A stretch of DNA of 64,000 nt from a virus. Shown in pieces: positions 39,833 through 46,911 of the stretch (positions are counted from its first letter, which is position 1; the number at the start of each line of letters is the position of its first letter). The notes under the pieces were generated by a model, which did no database searches, had not been told where the DNA came from, and worked only from the letters and a program-made list of their open reading frames with translations. Both the position numbers and the translations under genes were made by a program. The DNA lies in IMG/VR virus record IMGVR_UViG_3300008267_000016, positions 1 through 64,000 of that record. One strand, written 5' to 3'.

Positions 39833-40062
39833 TGGCTGAAGTCGCTCAGAAAAAAGATCCCGAAAAGTGGGCAAGAGCCAAAGCTAAAGCACGTAAAAAG
39901 CTTGGCGGACATTCTGCACGTGCCATGCAGTTGGCAACGAAGTATTACAAGGAGTCTGGTGGGCGTTATGAGGGCAAAAAGTCTTCTGAAAACCGCCTGA
40001 GCAAATGGTCTAAGGAAGATTGGCAGACTCGGGAAGAGTACGAAAAAGGCGGTGAGTCCTGA
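39832..40062 (+). CDS. Small basic phage protein, DUF5872-like
   Basis: 76 residues, coupled by TGATG. KKDPEKWARAKAKARKKLGG, HSARAMQLATKYYKESGGRY and LSKWSKEDWQTREEY match a small family common in marine phages and large viruses, which I associate with DUF5872. No function is known. Lys-rich composition again suggests binding to nucleic acid. Confidence 0.7.
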   Translation: MAEVAQKKDPEKWARAKAKARKKLGGHSARAMQLATKYYKESGGRYEGKKSSENRLSKWSKEDWQTREEYEKGGES

Positions 40063-40490
40063 TGGAACCGAGTATTCCTATCCGCTCTCAGGTATTTCTT
40101 GAAAAAGAAATTACTTCGAAGTCTCCTAGCTGCCCTACGGCAACGTTAGACGTTGAGGAGAATACAAAAAACCGTAACTGGACTATCGATAAGTTTGCTT
40201 ATGGACCTTTAAATCCGGACTACCCCGATCCGGGATTTTGGGAACATAAAGCGGACTTGTGGAACACGGATATTGAGCACGCGAAATCGGCTCTCTGCGG
40301 TAACTGCGCGGCGTTCGATCAGTCGCCACAGATTCAGCAGTGCATACTTACAGGTATAAACGAGACAAACGCAGCGGATCCGCGTGACGTTTTGGAATTA
40401 GCCGATTTAGGCTACTGCCAGCTTTTTAAGTTCAAGTGCGCAGCTCAGCGAAGCTGTGACGCTTGGCTTCATGGAGGACCCATTCAATAA
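40062..40490 (+). CDS. Conserved cysteine-rich phage protein
   Basis: 142 residues, coupled by TGATG. The C-terminal half holds six Cys in pairs: ALCGNCAAFD, IQQCILTG, LGYCQLFKFKCAAQRSC, then DAWLHGGPI. The order and spacing are shared with an uncharacterised family in marine phages. Six cysteines could bind zinc or an iron-sulphur cluster. No function is known. Confidence 0.75.
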   Translation: MEPSIPIRSQVFLEKEITSKSPSCPTATLDVEENTKNRNWTIDKFAYGPLNPDYPDPGFWEHKADLWNTDIEHAKSALCGNCAAFDQSPQIQQCILTGINETNAADPRDVLELADLGYCQLFKFKCAAQRSCDAWLHGGPIQ

Positions 40491-40705
40491 TGGCTGATTT
40501 AGCGCGTGAGAAAGGCCGTACTGAGCGGTATTTACCTCGGGCAGCTTGGGCTTCGTTGTCCCCTGAGGAGCGTCGTGCGACTGACGAAAAGAAAAAACAA
40601 GCCACCCGTGGTAAGCCTGTAAACACTCAGGTCGCAAACACGGAAGCTGCCAAACGAGCTGGTCGAAAAGCTCGTGCCTTCAAGCAATCTAGAAGCAATG
40701 GCTAA
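40490..40705 (+). CDS. Small basic phage protein
   Basis: 71 residues; the ATG overlaps the upstream stop (TAATG), so the upstream in-frame start at 40463 is not used. REKGRTERYLPRAAWASLSP and EERRATDEKKKQATRGK resemble another small family found with the preceding two. The C-terminus is basic. Function unknown. Confidence 0.65.
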   Translation: MADLAREKGRTERYLPRAAWASLSPEERRATDEKKKQATRGKPVNTQVANTEAAKRAGRKARAFKQSRSNG

Positions 40706-40838
40706 GCAAGGTCCCTGCTGGGATGGTTACGTTCAAGAAGGTTATAAAAAGAAGGACGGCCGGAACGTACCCAATTGTGTTCGTGCGAAGAAGAAAGCTA
40801 AGTCTTATCAAAAGTCTCAACAGTCCAAGGGGCGCTGA
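40698..40838 (+). CDS. Small CW-type phage protein, 46 residues
   Basis: It starts 8 bases inside the previous gene. AKQGPCWDGYVQEGYKKKDG then RNVPNCVRAKKKAKSYQK follows a short conserved pattern (PCW-GY-Q-G-KKK-G-VPNCV) seen widely in phage genomes. Its 3' end overlaps the end of the leftward gene by 41 bases. Function unknown. Confidence 0.7.
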   Translation: MAKQGPCWDGYVQEGYKKKDGRNVPNCVRAKKKAKSYQKSQQSKGR

Positions 40839-41118
40839 GGCGCATCTCGCCACCTAGGAGCTCCTGCGCTTTAGTTCCGTCTGGCGGAAGTTCAGTGTAG
40901 ATAGGTTTCTGTTTTTCTTTTTCCTCTTTATCCCACGCCTCGCGGAACGCCTCTACTTGTTTGTCAACTTCTTTAATTGCAACTTCAGCTCGAAAAGCAG
41001 CCCAATCTGGTCGACAATAATCGAGTATTCGCCTGATCCAAGGTTTTTGTTTTAGTGGATAAAACCTACATAAGAAGGTAATCAGCTCGTAGATAAGTGC
41101 GTTTACTTTGTTGTACAT
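40798..41118 (-). CDS. Unrecognised small protein, antisense-overlapping
   Basis: 106 residues. A hydrophobic, aromatic N-terminus (NALIYELITFLCRFYPLKQK) is followed by a charged helix (EVAIKEVDKQVEAFREAWDK) and a Pro-rich end. The N-terminal helix might sit in the membrane. The last 41 bases lie antisense to the end of the previous gene. A lone leftward gene just before the endolysin region; function unknown. Confidence 0.55.
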   Translation of the reverse strand: MYNKVNALIYELITFLCRFYPLKQKPWIRRILDYCRPDWAAFRAEVAIKEVDKQVEAFREAWDKEEKEKQKPIYTELPPDGTKAQELLGGEMRLSAPWTVETFDKT

Positions 41119-41157
41119 ACCTTAGAATCTTTATATCGAGGTGTCTCCAATCTAGCC

Positions 41158-41556
41158 ATGGCCGAAGTTACCTTCAATCGTGAGACAGGAGTCGCTCCGG
41201 AAGGAATTACTCGTTTTGGCCAGTTTCGTACTCTGGACGGTAATAACGTCACCATTGGTAACTACCGCTCTTTTGCTGGTGACGGCGGCTTAGGTCTGGC
41301 CGACGTTTTCAGCCTGACCTTTGGTACCTCTGGTACCGCGACCATCACTTTAGATGCTGAAGCTTTTGCTGTGAGCAAAGTTGAAGTTTATAAAGCCGAT
41401 GGTACCGTGGCAGGTACTGCAAACGCACCCAAAATTACGCGTCGCAGCAACTCCAGTTTCACTTATAGCGTCAGCAACGGCGAGACCGCTACGCTCTATG
41501 TGTTCCGTACCGGTCGCAGTGAAACTGAGTACCGGGTTACAGTTACCGCTGCTTAA
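41158..41556 (+). CDS. Beta-rich protein, probably abundant virion component
   Basis: 132 residues. It is almost entirely beta: ITRFGQFRTLDGNNVTIGNY, ADVFSLTFGTSGTATITLDA, SKVEVYKADGTVAGTANAP and SFTYSVSNGETATLYVFRTG, resembling one Ig-like or carbohydrate-binding domain. Codons end in C more often than in flanking genes, as in the capsid genes, which suggests high expression. TTAGAATCTTTATAT just upstream may contain the promoter. A head decoration protein is a reasonable guess. Confidence 0.6.
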   Translation: MAEVTFNRETGVAPEGITRFGQFRTLDGNNVTIGNYRSFAGDGGLGLADVFSLTFGTSGTATITLDAEAFAVSKVEVYKADGTVAGTANAPKITRRSNSSFTYSVSNGETATLYVFRTGRSETEYRVTVTAA

Positions 41557-41576
41557 TTAAAATTTCACGCCGCATA

Positions 41577-41618
41577 TTGTCAAACTCTGCCAGAGTAAAT
41601 ACAGGCAGATTTTGACAA
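41577..41618 (+). promoter_or_regulatory. Hairpin ending at the endolysin start codon, with promoter-like loop
   Basis: TTGTCAAACTCTGCC (41577-41591) pairs with GGCAGATTTTGACAA (41604-41618) at 14 of 15 positions, across a 12-base loop that contains TAAATA. The 3' arm ends at the base before the ATG and occupies the ribosome binding region, where no strong Shine-Dalgarno is seen. There is no T-tract, so it is not a normal terminator. It may block translation on read-through mRNA and be lost from mRNA starting in the loop. Confidence 0.7.
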
Positions 41619-42854
41619 ATGCGTATTTCGCAGAAGGGGATAGATTTAATCAAAAAGTTTGAAGGTATTCGGCTGACAGCCTATGTCTGTCCTGCCGGTG
41701 TATTGACTATCGGCTATGGGCATACTGGGCCTGATGTGCAACCAGGAATGCGCATCACCGAGGAGGAGGCCGAGCGTCTGCTGTGGGCTGATACTGAGAG
41801 TGCGCAACAGACCGTCAGTAGTTTTGTAAGCGTAAAACTTAATCAGAATGAATATGATGCGCTAGTTTCTTTTACGTTTAATGTTGGACCGACAGCGTTC
41901 GTCAACAGCACGATGCTGCGCCTGCTTAACCATGGAGCTGATCGCAAGGTCGTAGCGGGTGAATTCGGTAGGTGGGTTAAGGCCGGCAGCGATGAAGTCA
42001 TCCCTGGTTTGGTACGGCGCCGAGAAGAGGAGAAAAAGTTATTCTTAGAGAAGGTGAAGCATCCTCTTTTGGCTAAGTCTCTCCTTGCGAAACGTGATAC
42101 TTGGCTCAAGCGTCACCCTGTTGACTCCAGCACCTTGAAGGCCGAGGAGAAGCTTTTTGTCCCTAAAGGCAGCGCGTGGCAGTGGACTGAAATCAGGATG
42201 TATGCCGGAGAAGCTCACCAGCGAGTGCTCCTAGAGAAGCAACCAGAAGTTGAGTGGTGGTTTTTCCCGGATCACTGGAAGATCATTAATGACACAGAGA
42301 CTCAGGAGACACCACCCAAGACAGACGGTGAGATCAAACTAGTTGTTCCTTACTTCTCCCAACGGGATAACAAAAAAGATCCTATGCGCACCTGCTTTTC
42401 CAGCAGTTGTGCAATGCTCCTGGCGGCTCTCGATCCTGATGCTATTGATACTGACGATGAATACATCAGTGAAGTATATAAGTACGGTGATACCACATCG
42501 GCTTCAGCTCAACTGGACACTCTGAAGCACTTTGGTGTCGACGCTAAGTTTGTTCAAAACGCAAGCTGGGATACCATCGAGCAGCAGCTCAAGCGAGGCA
42601 TCCCTGTCCCAATGGGCATCCTCCACAAAGGTCCAGTTTCCAATCCTGTTGGAGGCGGCCACTGGATCTGCTGTGTGGGCGTCACCGCAGACCGCCAGAA
42701 ACTTTGGGTGCATGATCCTTTCGGCGATCTTGATCTGATTGGTGGGTCTTACGTTTCTACTGATGGGAAATACCGCTTGTATTCCAAGAAAAACTTAGGC
42801 CCTCGTTTCCTTGTTGAAGGACCTAAGAGTGGCTGGGTAATCCTGGCTAGCTGA
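41619..42854 (+). CDS. Bifunctional endolysin: GH24 lysozyme plus C39-like peptidase
   Basis: 411 residues. The N-terminal 145 are a T4/P22-type lysozyme: LIKKFEGIRLTAYVCPAG, VLTIGYGHTG with Glu, Cys and Thr in the E-8-D/C-5-T arrangement, then FTFNVGP and GLVRRREEEKKLF. Residues about 150-225 form a linker or wall-binding part. From about residue 240 a C39-type cysteine peptidase follows: TCFSSSCAMLLAAL (nucleophile Cys), GGGHWICCVG (His) and VHDPFGD (Asp). Together they could cut both glycan and peptide cross-links. Proposed lysis protein at the end of infection. Confidence 0.92.
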   Translation: MRISQKGIDLIKKFEGIRLTAYVCPAGVLTIGYGHTGPDVQPGMRITEEEAERLLWADTESAQQTVSSFVSVKLNQNEYDALVSFTFNVGPTAFVNSTMLRLLNHGADRKVVAGEFGRWVKAGSDEVIPGLVRRREEEKKLFLEKVKHPLLAKSLLAKRDTWLKRHPVDSSTLKAEEKLFVPKGSAWQWTEIRMYAGEAHQRVLLEKQPEVEWWFFPDHWKIINDTETQETPPKTDGEIKLVVPYFSQRDNKKDPMRTCFSSSCAMLLAALDPDAIDTDDEYISEVYKYGDTTSASAQLDTLKHFGVDAKFVQNASWDTIEQQLKRGIPVPMGILHKGPVSNPVGGGHWICCVGVTADRQKLWVHDPFGDLDLIGGSYVSTDGKYRLYSKKNLGPRFLVEGPKSGWVILAS

Positions 42855-42883
42855 GGTAGACTTCGTACTCTCTCCTTTGAGCC

Positions 42884-43123
42884 ATGGTTTCTGTCGGCGC
42901 TGAGTTCGATTATCAGAAAATTCTAGATAACTGGAGTGTTACTGATGAGCAAAGCAAGGCAGATTTCTTAGATGCGCTCTATGAGTTTTATGGATGTAAT
43001 AACGGTCTGTACTCTGGGCTTTTCCAGCGTTTTCAGTCGGATCTGACTGAATTTGCTCGGCATTTAGTTACCATGCGGGGCATGGCAGTAGCTGAGTTGT
43101 TTCGTGCTGGCTTAGAATTGTAA
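42884..43123 (+). CDS. Unrecognised small helical protein
   Basis: 79 residues: EFDYQKILDNWSVTDEQSKA, DFLDALYEFYGCNNGLYSGL and FARHLVTMRGMAVAELFRAG. It is fully helical by eye, acidic at the start, with no membrane segment. TAGACT lies about 25 bases upstream. It follows the endolysin by 29 bases and may be co-transcribed. Function unknown. Confidence 0.6.
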   Translation: MVSVGAEFDYQKILDNWSVTDEQSKADFLDALYEFYGCNNGLYSGLFQRFQSDLTEFARHLVTMRGMAVAELFRAGLEL

Positions 43124-43138
43124 AAACTTAATCAGCTG

Positions 43139-43372
43139 ATGGCGTATAAGCGAGACTATAAGGAAGAGTACCGTAATTACGACGGCACTGAGAAAGTTAA
43201 AAAGCGCCGTGCAGCTAGAAATAAAGCGCGGCGTTTTATGGAACGCGAAGGTCGGGTCCATAAAGGCGATGGTAAAGATGTCGACCATAAAGATCGGAAC
43301 CCGCATAACAATTCGCCTTCTAACTTAAGGGTAATGGATGCCTCGAGAAATAGATCTAGGAAACCTGATTGA
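43139..43372 (+). CDS. Small HNH-like basic protein
   Basis: 77 residues. KRDYKEEYRNYDGTEKVKKR is a basic helix. GDGKDVDHKDRNPHNNSPSN followed by LRVMDASRNRSR has the D-H...N...N core of HNH nucleases in a compact, cysteine-free form. The family is common in phages and often called HNH endonuclease. Whether it cuts DNA is unknown. Confidence 0.7.
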   Translation: MAYKRDYKEEYRNYDGTEKVKKRRAARNKARRFMEREGRVHKGDGKDVDHKDRNPHNNSPSNLRVMDASRNRSRKPD

Positions 43373-43386
43373 GCTAAGATAAAACT

Positions 43387-43902
43387 ATGAACGGCCAAAA
43401 CTTCTTACAACGCCCCGGTGGCTTAGGCCCTATGGCTGCCCGAGTGAAACCACTCGGTAGCCTGGCTACGGGCAACCCCGCGATGTACCAGAACACTCCT
43501 GAGATGATTGAGTTGAATCGGGCAACCGGTTTAGACAACATCAATCGAGTGTATTCACAGTATCAGCACGATATTGGAGAGTATGCGCGAGAGCCCGTGG
43601 GACCTACGGATGTTCAAGCTAGTAATATTGTTCCTAGCCAGCAGTTGACAGGGCCTGCCGGGTACAACCATAGGGATAACCTAGTGATCCCGGAGCGACC
43701 TGCTGATATGAGTAAGGGTGAGTATCTGGTTAAAACTCAGAACACTCTTAATCCTGAGATGCGTAATAAGTTAAAGATTCTGACGACGGTTCCTCAGCAG
43801 AACTTTCTGAGTGCCATGGATCCGACAATGGCGATGATCCCCCAGAATCTCAACACGGCGGGAACTTTACCCCTTCAGCTTCCTATTAAAATTAAAAAAT
43901 GA
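43387..43902 (+). CDS. Unrecognised protein, possibly virion-associated
   Basis: 171 residues, rich in Asn, Pro, Gln and Gly: LGSLATGNPAMYQNTPEMIE, HDIGEYAREPVGPTDVQ, NTLNPEMRNKLKILTTVPQQ. No catalytic motif. The stop overlaps the next start by 4 bases (ATGATG). Low charge and disorder fit a minor virion or scaffold protein. Function unknown. Confidence 0.6.
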   Translation: MNGQNFLQRPGGLGPMAARVKPLGSLATGNPAMYQNTPEMIELNRATGLDNINRVYSQYQHDIGEYAREPVGPTDVQASNIVPSQQLTGPAGYNHRDNLVIPERPADMSKGEYLVKTQNTLNPEMRNKLKILTTVPQQNFLSAMDPTMAMIPQNLNTAGTLPLQLPIKIKK

Positions 43903-44039
43903 TGCACCAGGACGCTGATAAGGTTCGCATGGCTGGGATGCGTCTCGGTTGGGGACCTGCTGACCTCGCTCGAATGGTTTCAAACCCGAGCGAGATTACT
44001 GCTAGATTACGGTACCAACAAGCTTTTCCACGTAGCTAA
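43899..44039 (+). CDS. Small protein between virion gene and thyX, 46 residues
   Basis: ATG at 43899 overlaps the upstream TGA, and its TAA shares a base with the thyX ATG, so it is bracketed by coupled genes on both sides. The product is MMHQDADKVRMAGMRLGWGP, then a helical half ending RYQQAFPRS. LGWGPADLARMVSNPSEIT could be a small HTH-like helix pair. Function unknown. Confidence 0.6.
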   Translation: MMHQDADKVRMAGMRLGWGPADLARMVSNPSEITARLRYQQAFPRS

Positions 44040-44737
44040 TGAAGCTGCATTCCGCTGATCTGGATTGGGTTACACCAGATGCGGAAAAAGTAATCGCAAG
44101 ACACGCCAGAGTTTCCACAAAAGATCCTGATCGTGAAGAGTACGAAAAGCTATTAACGTACTGTATTAAACACGCACACTGGTCGGTTTTCGAGCAAGCT
44201 TCGGCCAGCTTTGAAATTAGTACAACTCGAGCTATTTCACCTCAAATCTTGAGGCACAGGAGCTTCGTATTTCAAGAACTGTCTCAGCGCTACTGCGAAC
44301 CTAACGAAACACTTGATTTAGAAGAGAAACCCTTTCAATTTGAGCTGAGGTTTCAAGCCTCAAAGAATCGTCAGAGCAGCGTGGACCGCCTTCCGGTTTA
44401 CATGTGTGAATCGTTCTGGGAGCGGCTTGAGTTTATCGACAGTCAGGTTCAAGGGCTGTATAAGGAAATGCTCGACGCAGGCGTGGCTCGTGAATGCGCA
44501 AGGAATATTTTACCCTTGTACACACCCACTCGTATGCATATGAGCGGCACTGTGCGTAGTTTCCTGCATTATGTTGGTTTACGCGGCAAGGATGATACTC
44601 AGGCTGAGCATCGCCAGATTGCTAGGTCGATTGGTTATCGCCTTGCCCGTGAGCTTCCTACTGTCGTGAAAGCAGTTAGAGCTTCCGAAGATCCATCTCT
44701 TAAGGGTTGGGATTTCCTTAGGTATCTTCCTCAGTAG
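44039..44737 (+). CDS. thyX: Flavin-dependent thymidylate synthase
   Basis: 232 residues, normal length. ThyX makes dTMP from dUMP using methylene-tetrahydrofolate, FAD and NADPH. The diagnostic ThyX motif RHR-x7-S is present as RHRSFVFQELSQRY near residue 80. Other family features are the His-rich stretch HAHWSVFEQASASFEI before it, and RMHMSGTVRSFLHYVGLR in the C-terminal part. It is the last rightward gene of the late arm and converges with the leftward arm, overlapping its final gene by 20 bases. It supplies thymidine for phage DNA. Confidence 0.95.
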   Translation: MKLHSADLDWVTPDAEKVIARHARVSTKDPDREEYEKLLTYCIKHAHWSVFEQASASFEISTTRAISPQILRHRSFVFQELSQRYCEPNETLDLEEKPFQFELRFQASKNRQSSVDRLPVYMCESFWERLEFIDSQVQGLYKEMLDAGVARECARNILPLYTPTRMHMSGTVRSFLHYVGLRGKDDTQAEHRQIARSIGYRLARELPTVVKAVRASEDPSLKGWDFLRYLPQ

Positions 44738-44963
44738 CTTTGTTTACTGGTGTTACACCAGTTAGCTCTTCGTAAGCATCAAGTTCATTAGCCAAGGCTC
44801 GCAGATCGTCTTCGCAGATGATTCCGTCACCTGTGGCGTGGCCAAAGCTCAACCTATACGCTACTTCCCGGAGAACAGCAGCTATAGCTTTTTTATTACA
44901 CCAATCAACTTCATGAGCTTTTTTGATTACCGCATATGCGTCAGCTGATAGTCCTTTTGCCAT
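44718..44963 (-). CDS. Unrecognised small protein at the arm junction
   Basis: 81 residues, last gene of the leftward arm. KGLSADAYAVIKKAHEVDWC, NKKAIAAVLREVAYRLSFGH and DDLRALANELDAYEELTG are all helical. It resembles in style the cassette of small helical acidic proteins upstream. Its leader holds two strong hairpins. Function unknown. Confidence 0.6.
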   Translation of the reverse strand: MAKGLSADAYAVIKKAHEVDWCNKKAIAAVLREVAYRLSFGHATGDGIICEDDLRALANELDAYEELTGVTPVNKATEEDT

Positions 44964-45119
44964 TAGTTGAGTTCTTTATAAACGGTGAGTATTGAGATTG
45001 TTGATGGCCTGAGTGTAAACCGCCTCATAAGGACGGAGCAGAGACTCAGGCTCTATCGATACTGAGTGTAACAGAAGCACCATTTTGTTGACGTTAACAA
45101 AATGGTTTAGTGAGTTTGA
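44964..45119 (-). ncRNA. Structured noncoding leader between arms (candidate)
   Basis: 156 bases without a frame. GCCTGAGT (45007-45014) and ACTCAGGC (45044-45051) pair perfectly around a 29-base loop that contains an inner CCG/CGG pair. CCATTTTGTT (45080-45089) and AACAAAATGG (45096-45105) form a second perfect ten-base stem with loop GACGTT. There is no T-tract directly after either. On leftward mRNA they form the 5' side of the last small gene; a regulatory leader, small RNA or roadblock at the convergence is possible. Confidence 0.45.
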
Positions 45120-45272
45120 CTATTGAGCTTCAAGTTCATTAACAATAAGCATCATTTGAAGTAGTGCAAAAACAACACCATCACTGCGGTCTGTGTCGGA
45201 TTTATAGTAAATATCCTCTATCTGCTCTACAGCAGCGCGAAGAGCGGCGGCGACGGAGTAGCGGTGAACCAT
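45120..45272 (-). CDS. Mini-protein of the left-arm cassette, 50 residues
   Basis: ATG at 45272, TAG at 45120. RYSVAAALRAAVEQIEDIYY, then DRSDGVVFALLQMMLIVNEL and EAQ. The helix VAAALRAAVEQ and the ending ELEAQ resemble the proteins at 45993 and 46654 (AALRAVADQ..., AELDGGAQ), so this is a shortened paralogue. Function unknown. Confidence 0.6.
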   Translation of the reverse strand: MVHRYSVAAALRAAVEQIEDIYYKSDTDRSDGVVFALLQMMLIVNELEAQ

Positions 45273-45283
45273 AATTGATTAAA

Positions 45284-45481
45284 CTAAGATAGTAGAGAGA
45301 TGCGTTCAACACGCCGTACTTCCAGCAAGTGCGGACCATCTTCAGAGTAAATGGCCAAGTAATGTTGGCCTTCATTCCAGGCTTGCTCCAGGGTGGGGGC
45401 TGTGCCGCCCGCTTGTTCTTCGCCGTTGTCGTCGAGCACCGAGAACTCGTAACTAGTGTCAAGCACTGTGTAGTCAGCCAT
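45284..45481 (-). CDS. Small acidic beta protein of the cassette
   Basis: 65 residues: ADYTVLDTSYEFSVLDDNGE, EQAGGTAPTLEQAWNEGQHY, LAIYSEDGPHLLEVRRVERI. It has alternating strands and one helix, and no known motif. Leftward, 11 bases before the next mini-gene. Function unknown. Confidence 0.6.
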   Translation of the reverse strand: MADYTVLDTSYEFSVLDDNGEEQAGGTAPTLEQAWNEGQHYLAIYSEDGPHLLEVRRVERISLLS

Positions 45482-45501
45482 AAGGACAGAAGAGGGTCTG
45501 A

Positions 45502-45699
45502 CTAAGGGAGCAACGATGAACTATCTGGGAATTCCGGAGGGTTGACCAAGCCGCAACGGCCCCAGTAACCCCTCCGCATTGCTGAGCCAATCCAACGCTT
45601 GTGAATCCAGTCTGGCCAGCGGGTGTCTGAATTGACCCAGCGGAAGTTGCCAATCTTCCCCGCGTGGCTGCAGACGTAGATAAATGGAAACTCAGACAT
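45502..45699 (-). CDS. Small Trp-rich protein of the cassette
   Basis: 65 residues: SEFPFIYVCSHAGKIGNFRW, VNSDTRWPDWIHKRWIGSAM, RRGYWGRCGLVNPPEFP. Trp and Arg are abundant and two Cys are present. The frame is intact and lies in line with the rest of the cassette, 14 bases from the next gene. Function unknown. Confidence 0.5.
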   Translation of the reverse strand: MSEFPFIYVCSHAGKIGNFRWVNSDTRWPDWIHKRWIGSAMRRGYWGRCGLVNPPEFPDSSSLLP

Positions 45700-45713
45700 C
45701 GGAGTTGATCGGA

Positions 45714-45974
45714 CTACTGGCCCCAGCGGGCGAGAACAGCGCGGGCATAGACACGCCAGCTTTCGGGCTCACCGCTCTGGTCGATCTCGGTGAACAGCTC
45801 GTCAAGAGCCTCATCAGTCGGCCCCTTCGGCTCAGGCTCAGCCAGTGCGGCATCAGCGCGGCGCAGGAGAGCTTCAAGCTCGTGGAGGCTGTAGCCGTTG
45901 TCTTCGATGTACCAACACTGGTAGCGGTGCAGATTGTCTGCCAGCTCTTCGCACAGTTGTTTGTAATCAGTCAT
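45714..45974 (-). CDS. Picocyanobacterial-type mini-protein
   Basis: 86 residues: TDYKQLCEELADNLHRYQCW, LHELEALLRRADAALAEPEP, KGPTDEALDELFTEIDQSGE, then RVYARAVLARWG. The arrangement (ALCAEL-type start, ALAEPEP, GPTDEEL, final RAVLARWG) is one I associate with small proteins scattered in picocyanobacterial and cyanophage genomes. It supports a picocyanobacterial host. The function of the family is unknown. Confidence 0.7.
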   Translation of the reverse strand: MTDYKQLCEELADNLHRYQCWYIEDNGYSLHELEALLRRADAALAEPEPKGPTDEALDELFTEIDQSGEPESWRVYARAVLARWGQ

Positions 45975-45992
45975 GGTAATTAGTGAGGTGGT

Positions 45993-46235
45993 CTACTGGG
46001 CTCCAAGTTCGGTGGCGATAGCTAAGAGTTGAAACTTTGCTTCATCTAGGTCCGTCCAATCACCAGAAGGGTCAGCCTCCTTTGGCATGACCTGATTAAC
46101 AGCCTCTCGAAGAGCAACAGAAACCTCGAAAGCTATGCGAGCAGCTTCATTGGGAATGTCCTCAGGGTTGAGGTCGTACTGCTGCCGAGTGACAGCATTC
46201 AAAACAGCCCACGCAGCGAGTGAAAGTTCAGACAT
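45993..46235 (-). CDS. Mini-protein of the cassette, paralogue of 46654
   Basis: 80 residues: SELSLAAWAVLNAVTRQQYD, IPNEAARIAFEVSVALREAV and FQLLAIATELGAQ. It lines up with the protein encoded at 46654 over the whole length (LSPAAQAVLDAA, ARQIAAAALRAV, FLAIAAELDGGAQ). Duplication within the cassette is evident. Function unknown. Confidence 0.65.
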   Translation of the reverse strand: MSELSLAAWAVLNAVTRQQYDLNPEDIPNEAARIAFEVSVALREAVNQVMPKEADPSGDWTDLDEAKFQLLAIATELGAQ

Positions 46236-46270
46236 AGAGGTGATGTTGACATGTGGGCTTGAGGTTTGTG

Positions 46271-46657
46271 TTAGTCACTAAGTTGAGCCATTTGTTTTTC
46301 CATGTGATCCGCCCATGCCACCAGATCGCTGGCACGGACAAGCTGCTCACCAGTATCAGCAACGCGCCACTGAACTGAAGCAGTATCGCGGATGGCTTGA
46401 TCAATCACCTTGCGGATCAGAAGGACCGTGGCTCGACGGTGGAGCTGCCGAGTAATCTGATCAGTGACAGAGGCCGGTTCCCTGTCGTCGGACACAGCCG
46501 GTCCATCTGGCTCGGCCAGCAGTGCGCGGGCGCGGTTGATCCGCTCAAAGCTGGCAGCGGTGTGCTCGTCGGCAGGATCGTTGATTAAGTAGCCGTCGAT
46601 CCATCCCTCCAAGTCATCAGTCAGCTCAACGCACAGGGCGCGAAAGTCAGTGGTCAT
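46271..46657 (-). CDS. Mini-protein of the cassette with long C-terminal helix region
   Basis: 128 residues. TTDFRALCVELTDDLEGWID and INRARALLAEPDGPAVSD match the opening of the 45714 protein. The rest is helical (QLHRRATVLLIRKVIDQAIR, LVAWADHMEKQMAQLSD). Its ATG overlaps the upstream stop (ATGA). It may be a fusion of the common N-terminal module with a different C-terminus. Function unknown. Confidence 0.65.
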   Translation of the reverse strand: MTTDFRALCVELTDDLEGWIDGYLINDPADEHTAASFERINRARALLAEPDGPAVSDDREPASVTDQITRQLHRRATVLLIRKVIDQAIRDTASVQWRVADTGEQLVRASDLVAWADHMEKQMAQLSD

Positions 46658-46911
46658 TGCGCACCCCCGTCCAGCTCGGCGGCAATGGCGAGAAATTGCC
46701 GGCGGATGGCTTGCTTGTTTAAGCGGATCGCCTCCGTTGTGAAGTACATGGCTTCTTGCGGATCATCTGGCACCACCTGATCCGCAACAGCGCGAAGGGC
46801 GGCGGCGGCTATCTGTCGAGCTTCGTTGAGGCAATCTTCTGGGCCATAGGCGCTGCTGTTGTTGGCGGCATCCAACACCGCCTGCGCGGCGGGGGAGAGG
46901 TCAGTCATCGA
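46654..46911 (-). CDS. Mini-protein of the cassette
   Basis: 85 residues from the ATG at 46911, which overlaps the upstream stop by 11 bases (ATGACTGA); an upstream in-frame start is unlikely. TDLSPAAQAVLDAANNSSAY, ARQIAAAALRAVADQVVPDD and KQAIRRQFLAIAAELDGGAQ. Paralogous to 45993 and related to the short 45120 protein. Function unknown. Confidence 0.68.
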   Translation of the reverse strand, partial: SMTDLSPAAQAVLDAANNSSAYGPEDCLNEARQIAAAALRAVADQVVPDDPQEAMYFTTEAIRLNKQAIRRQFLAIAAELDGGAQ

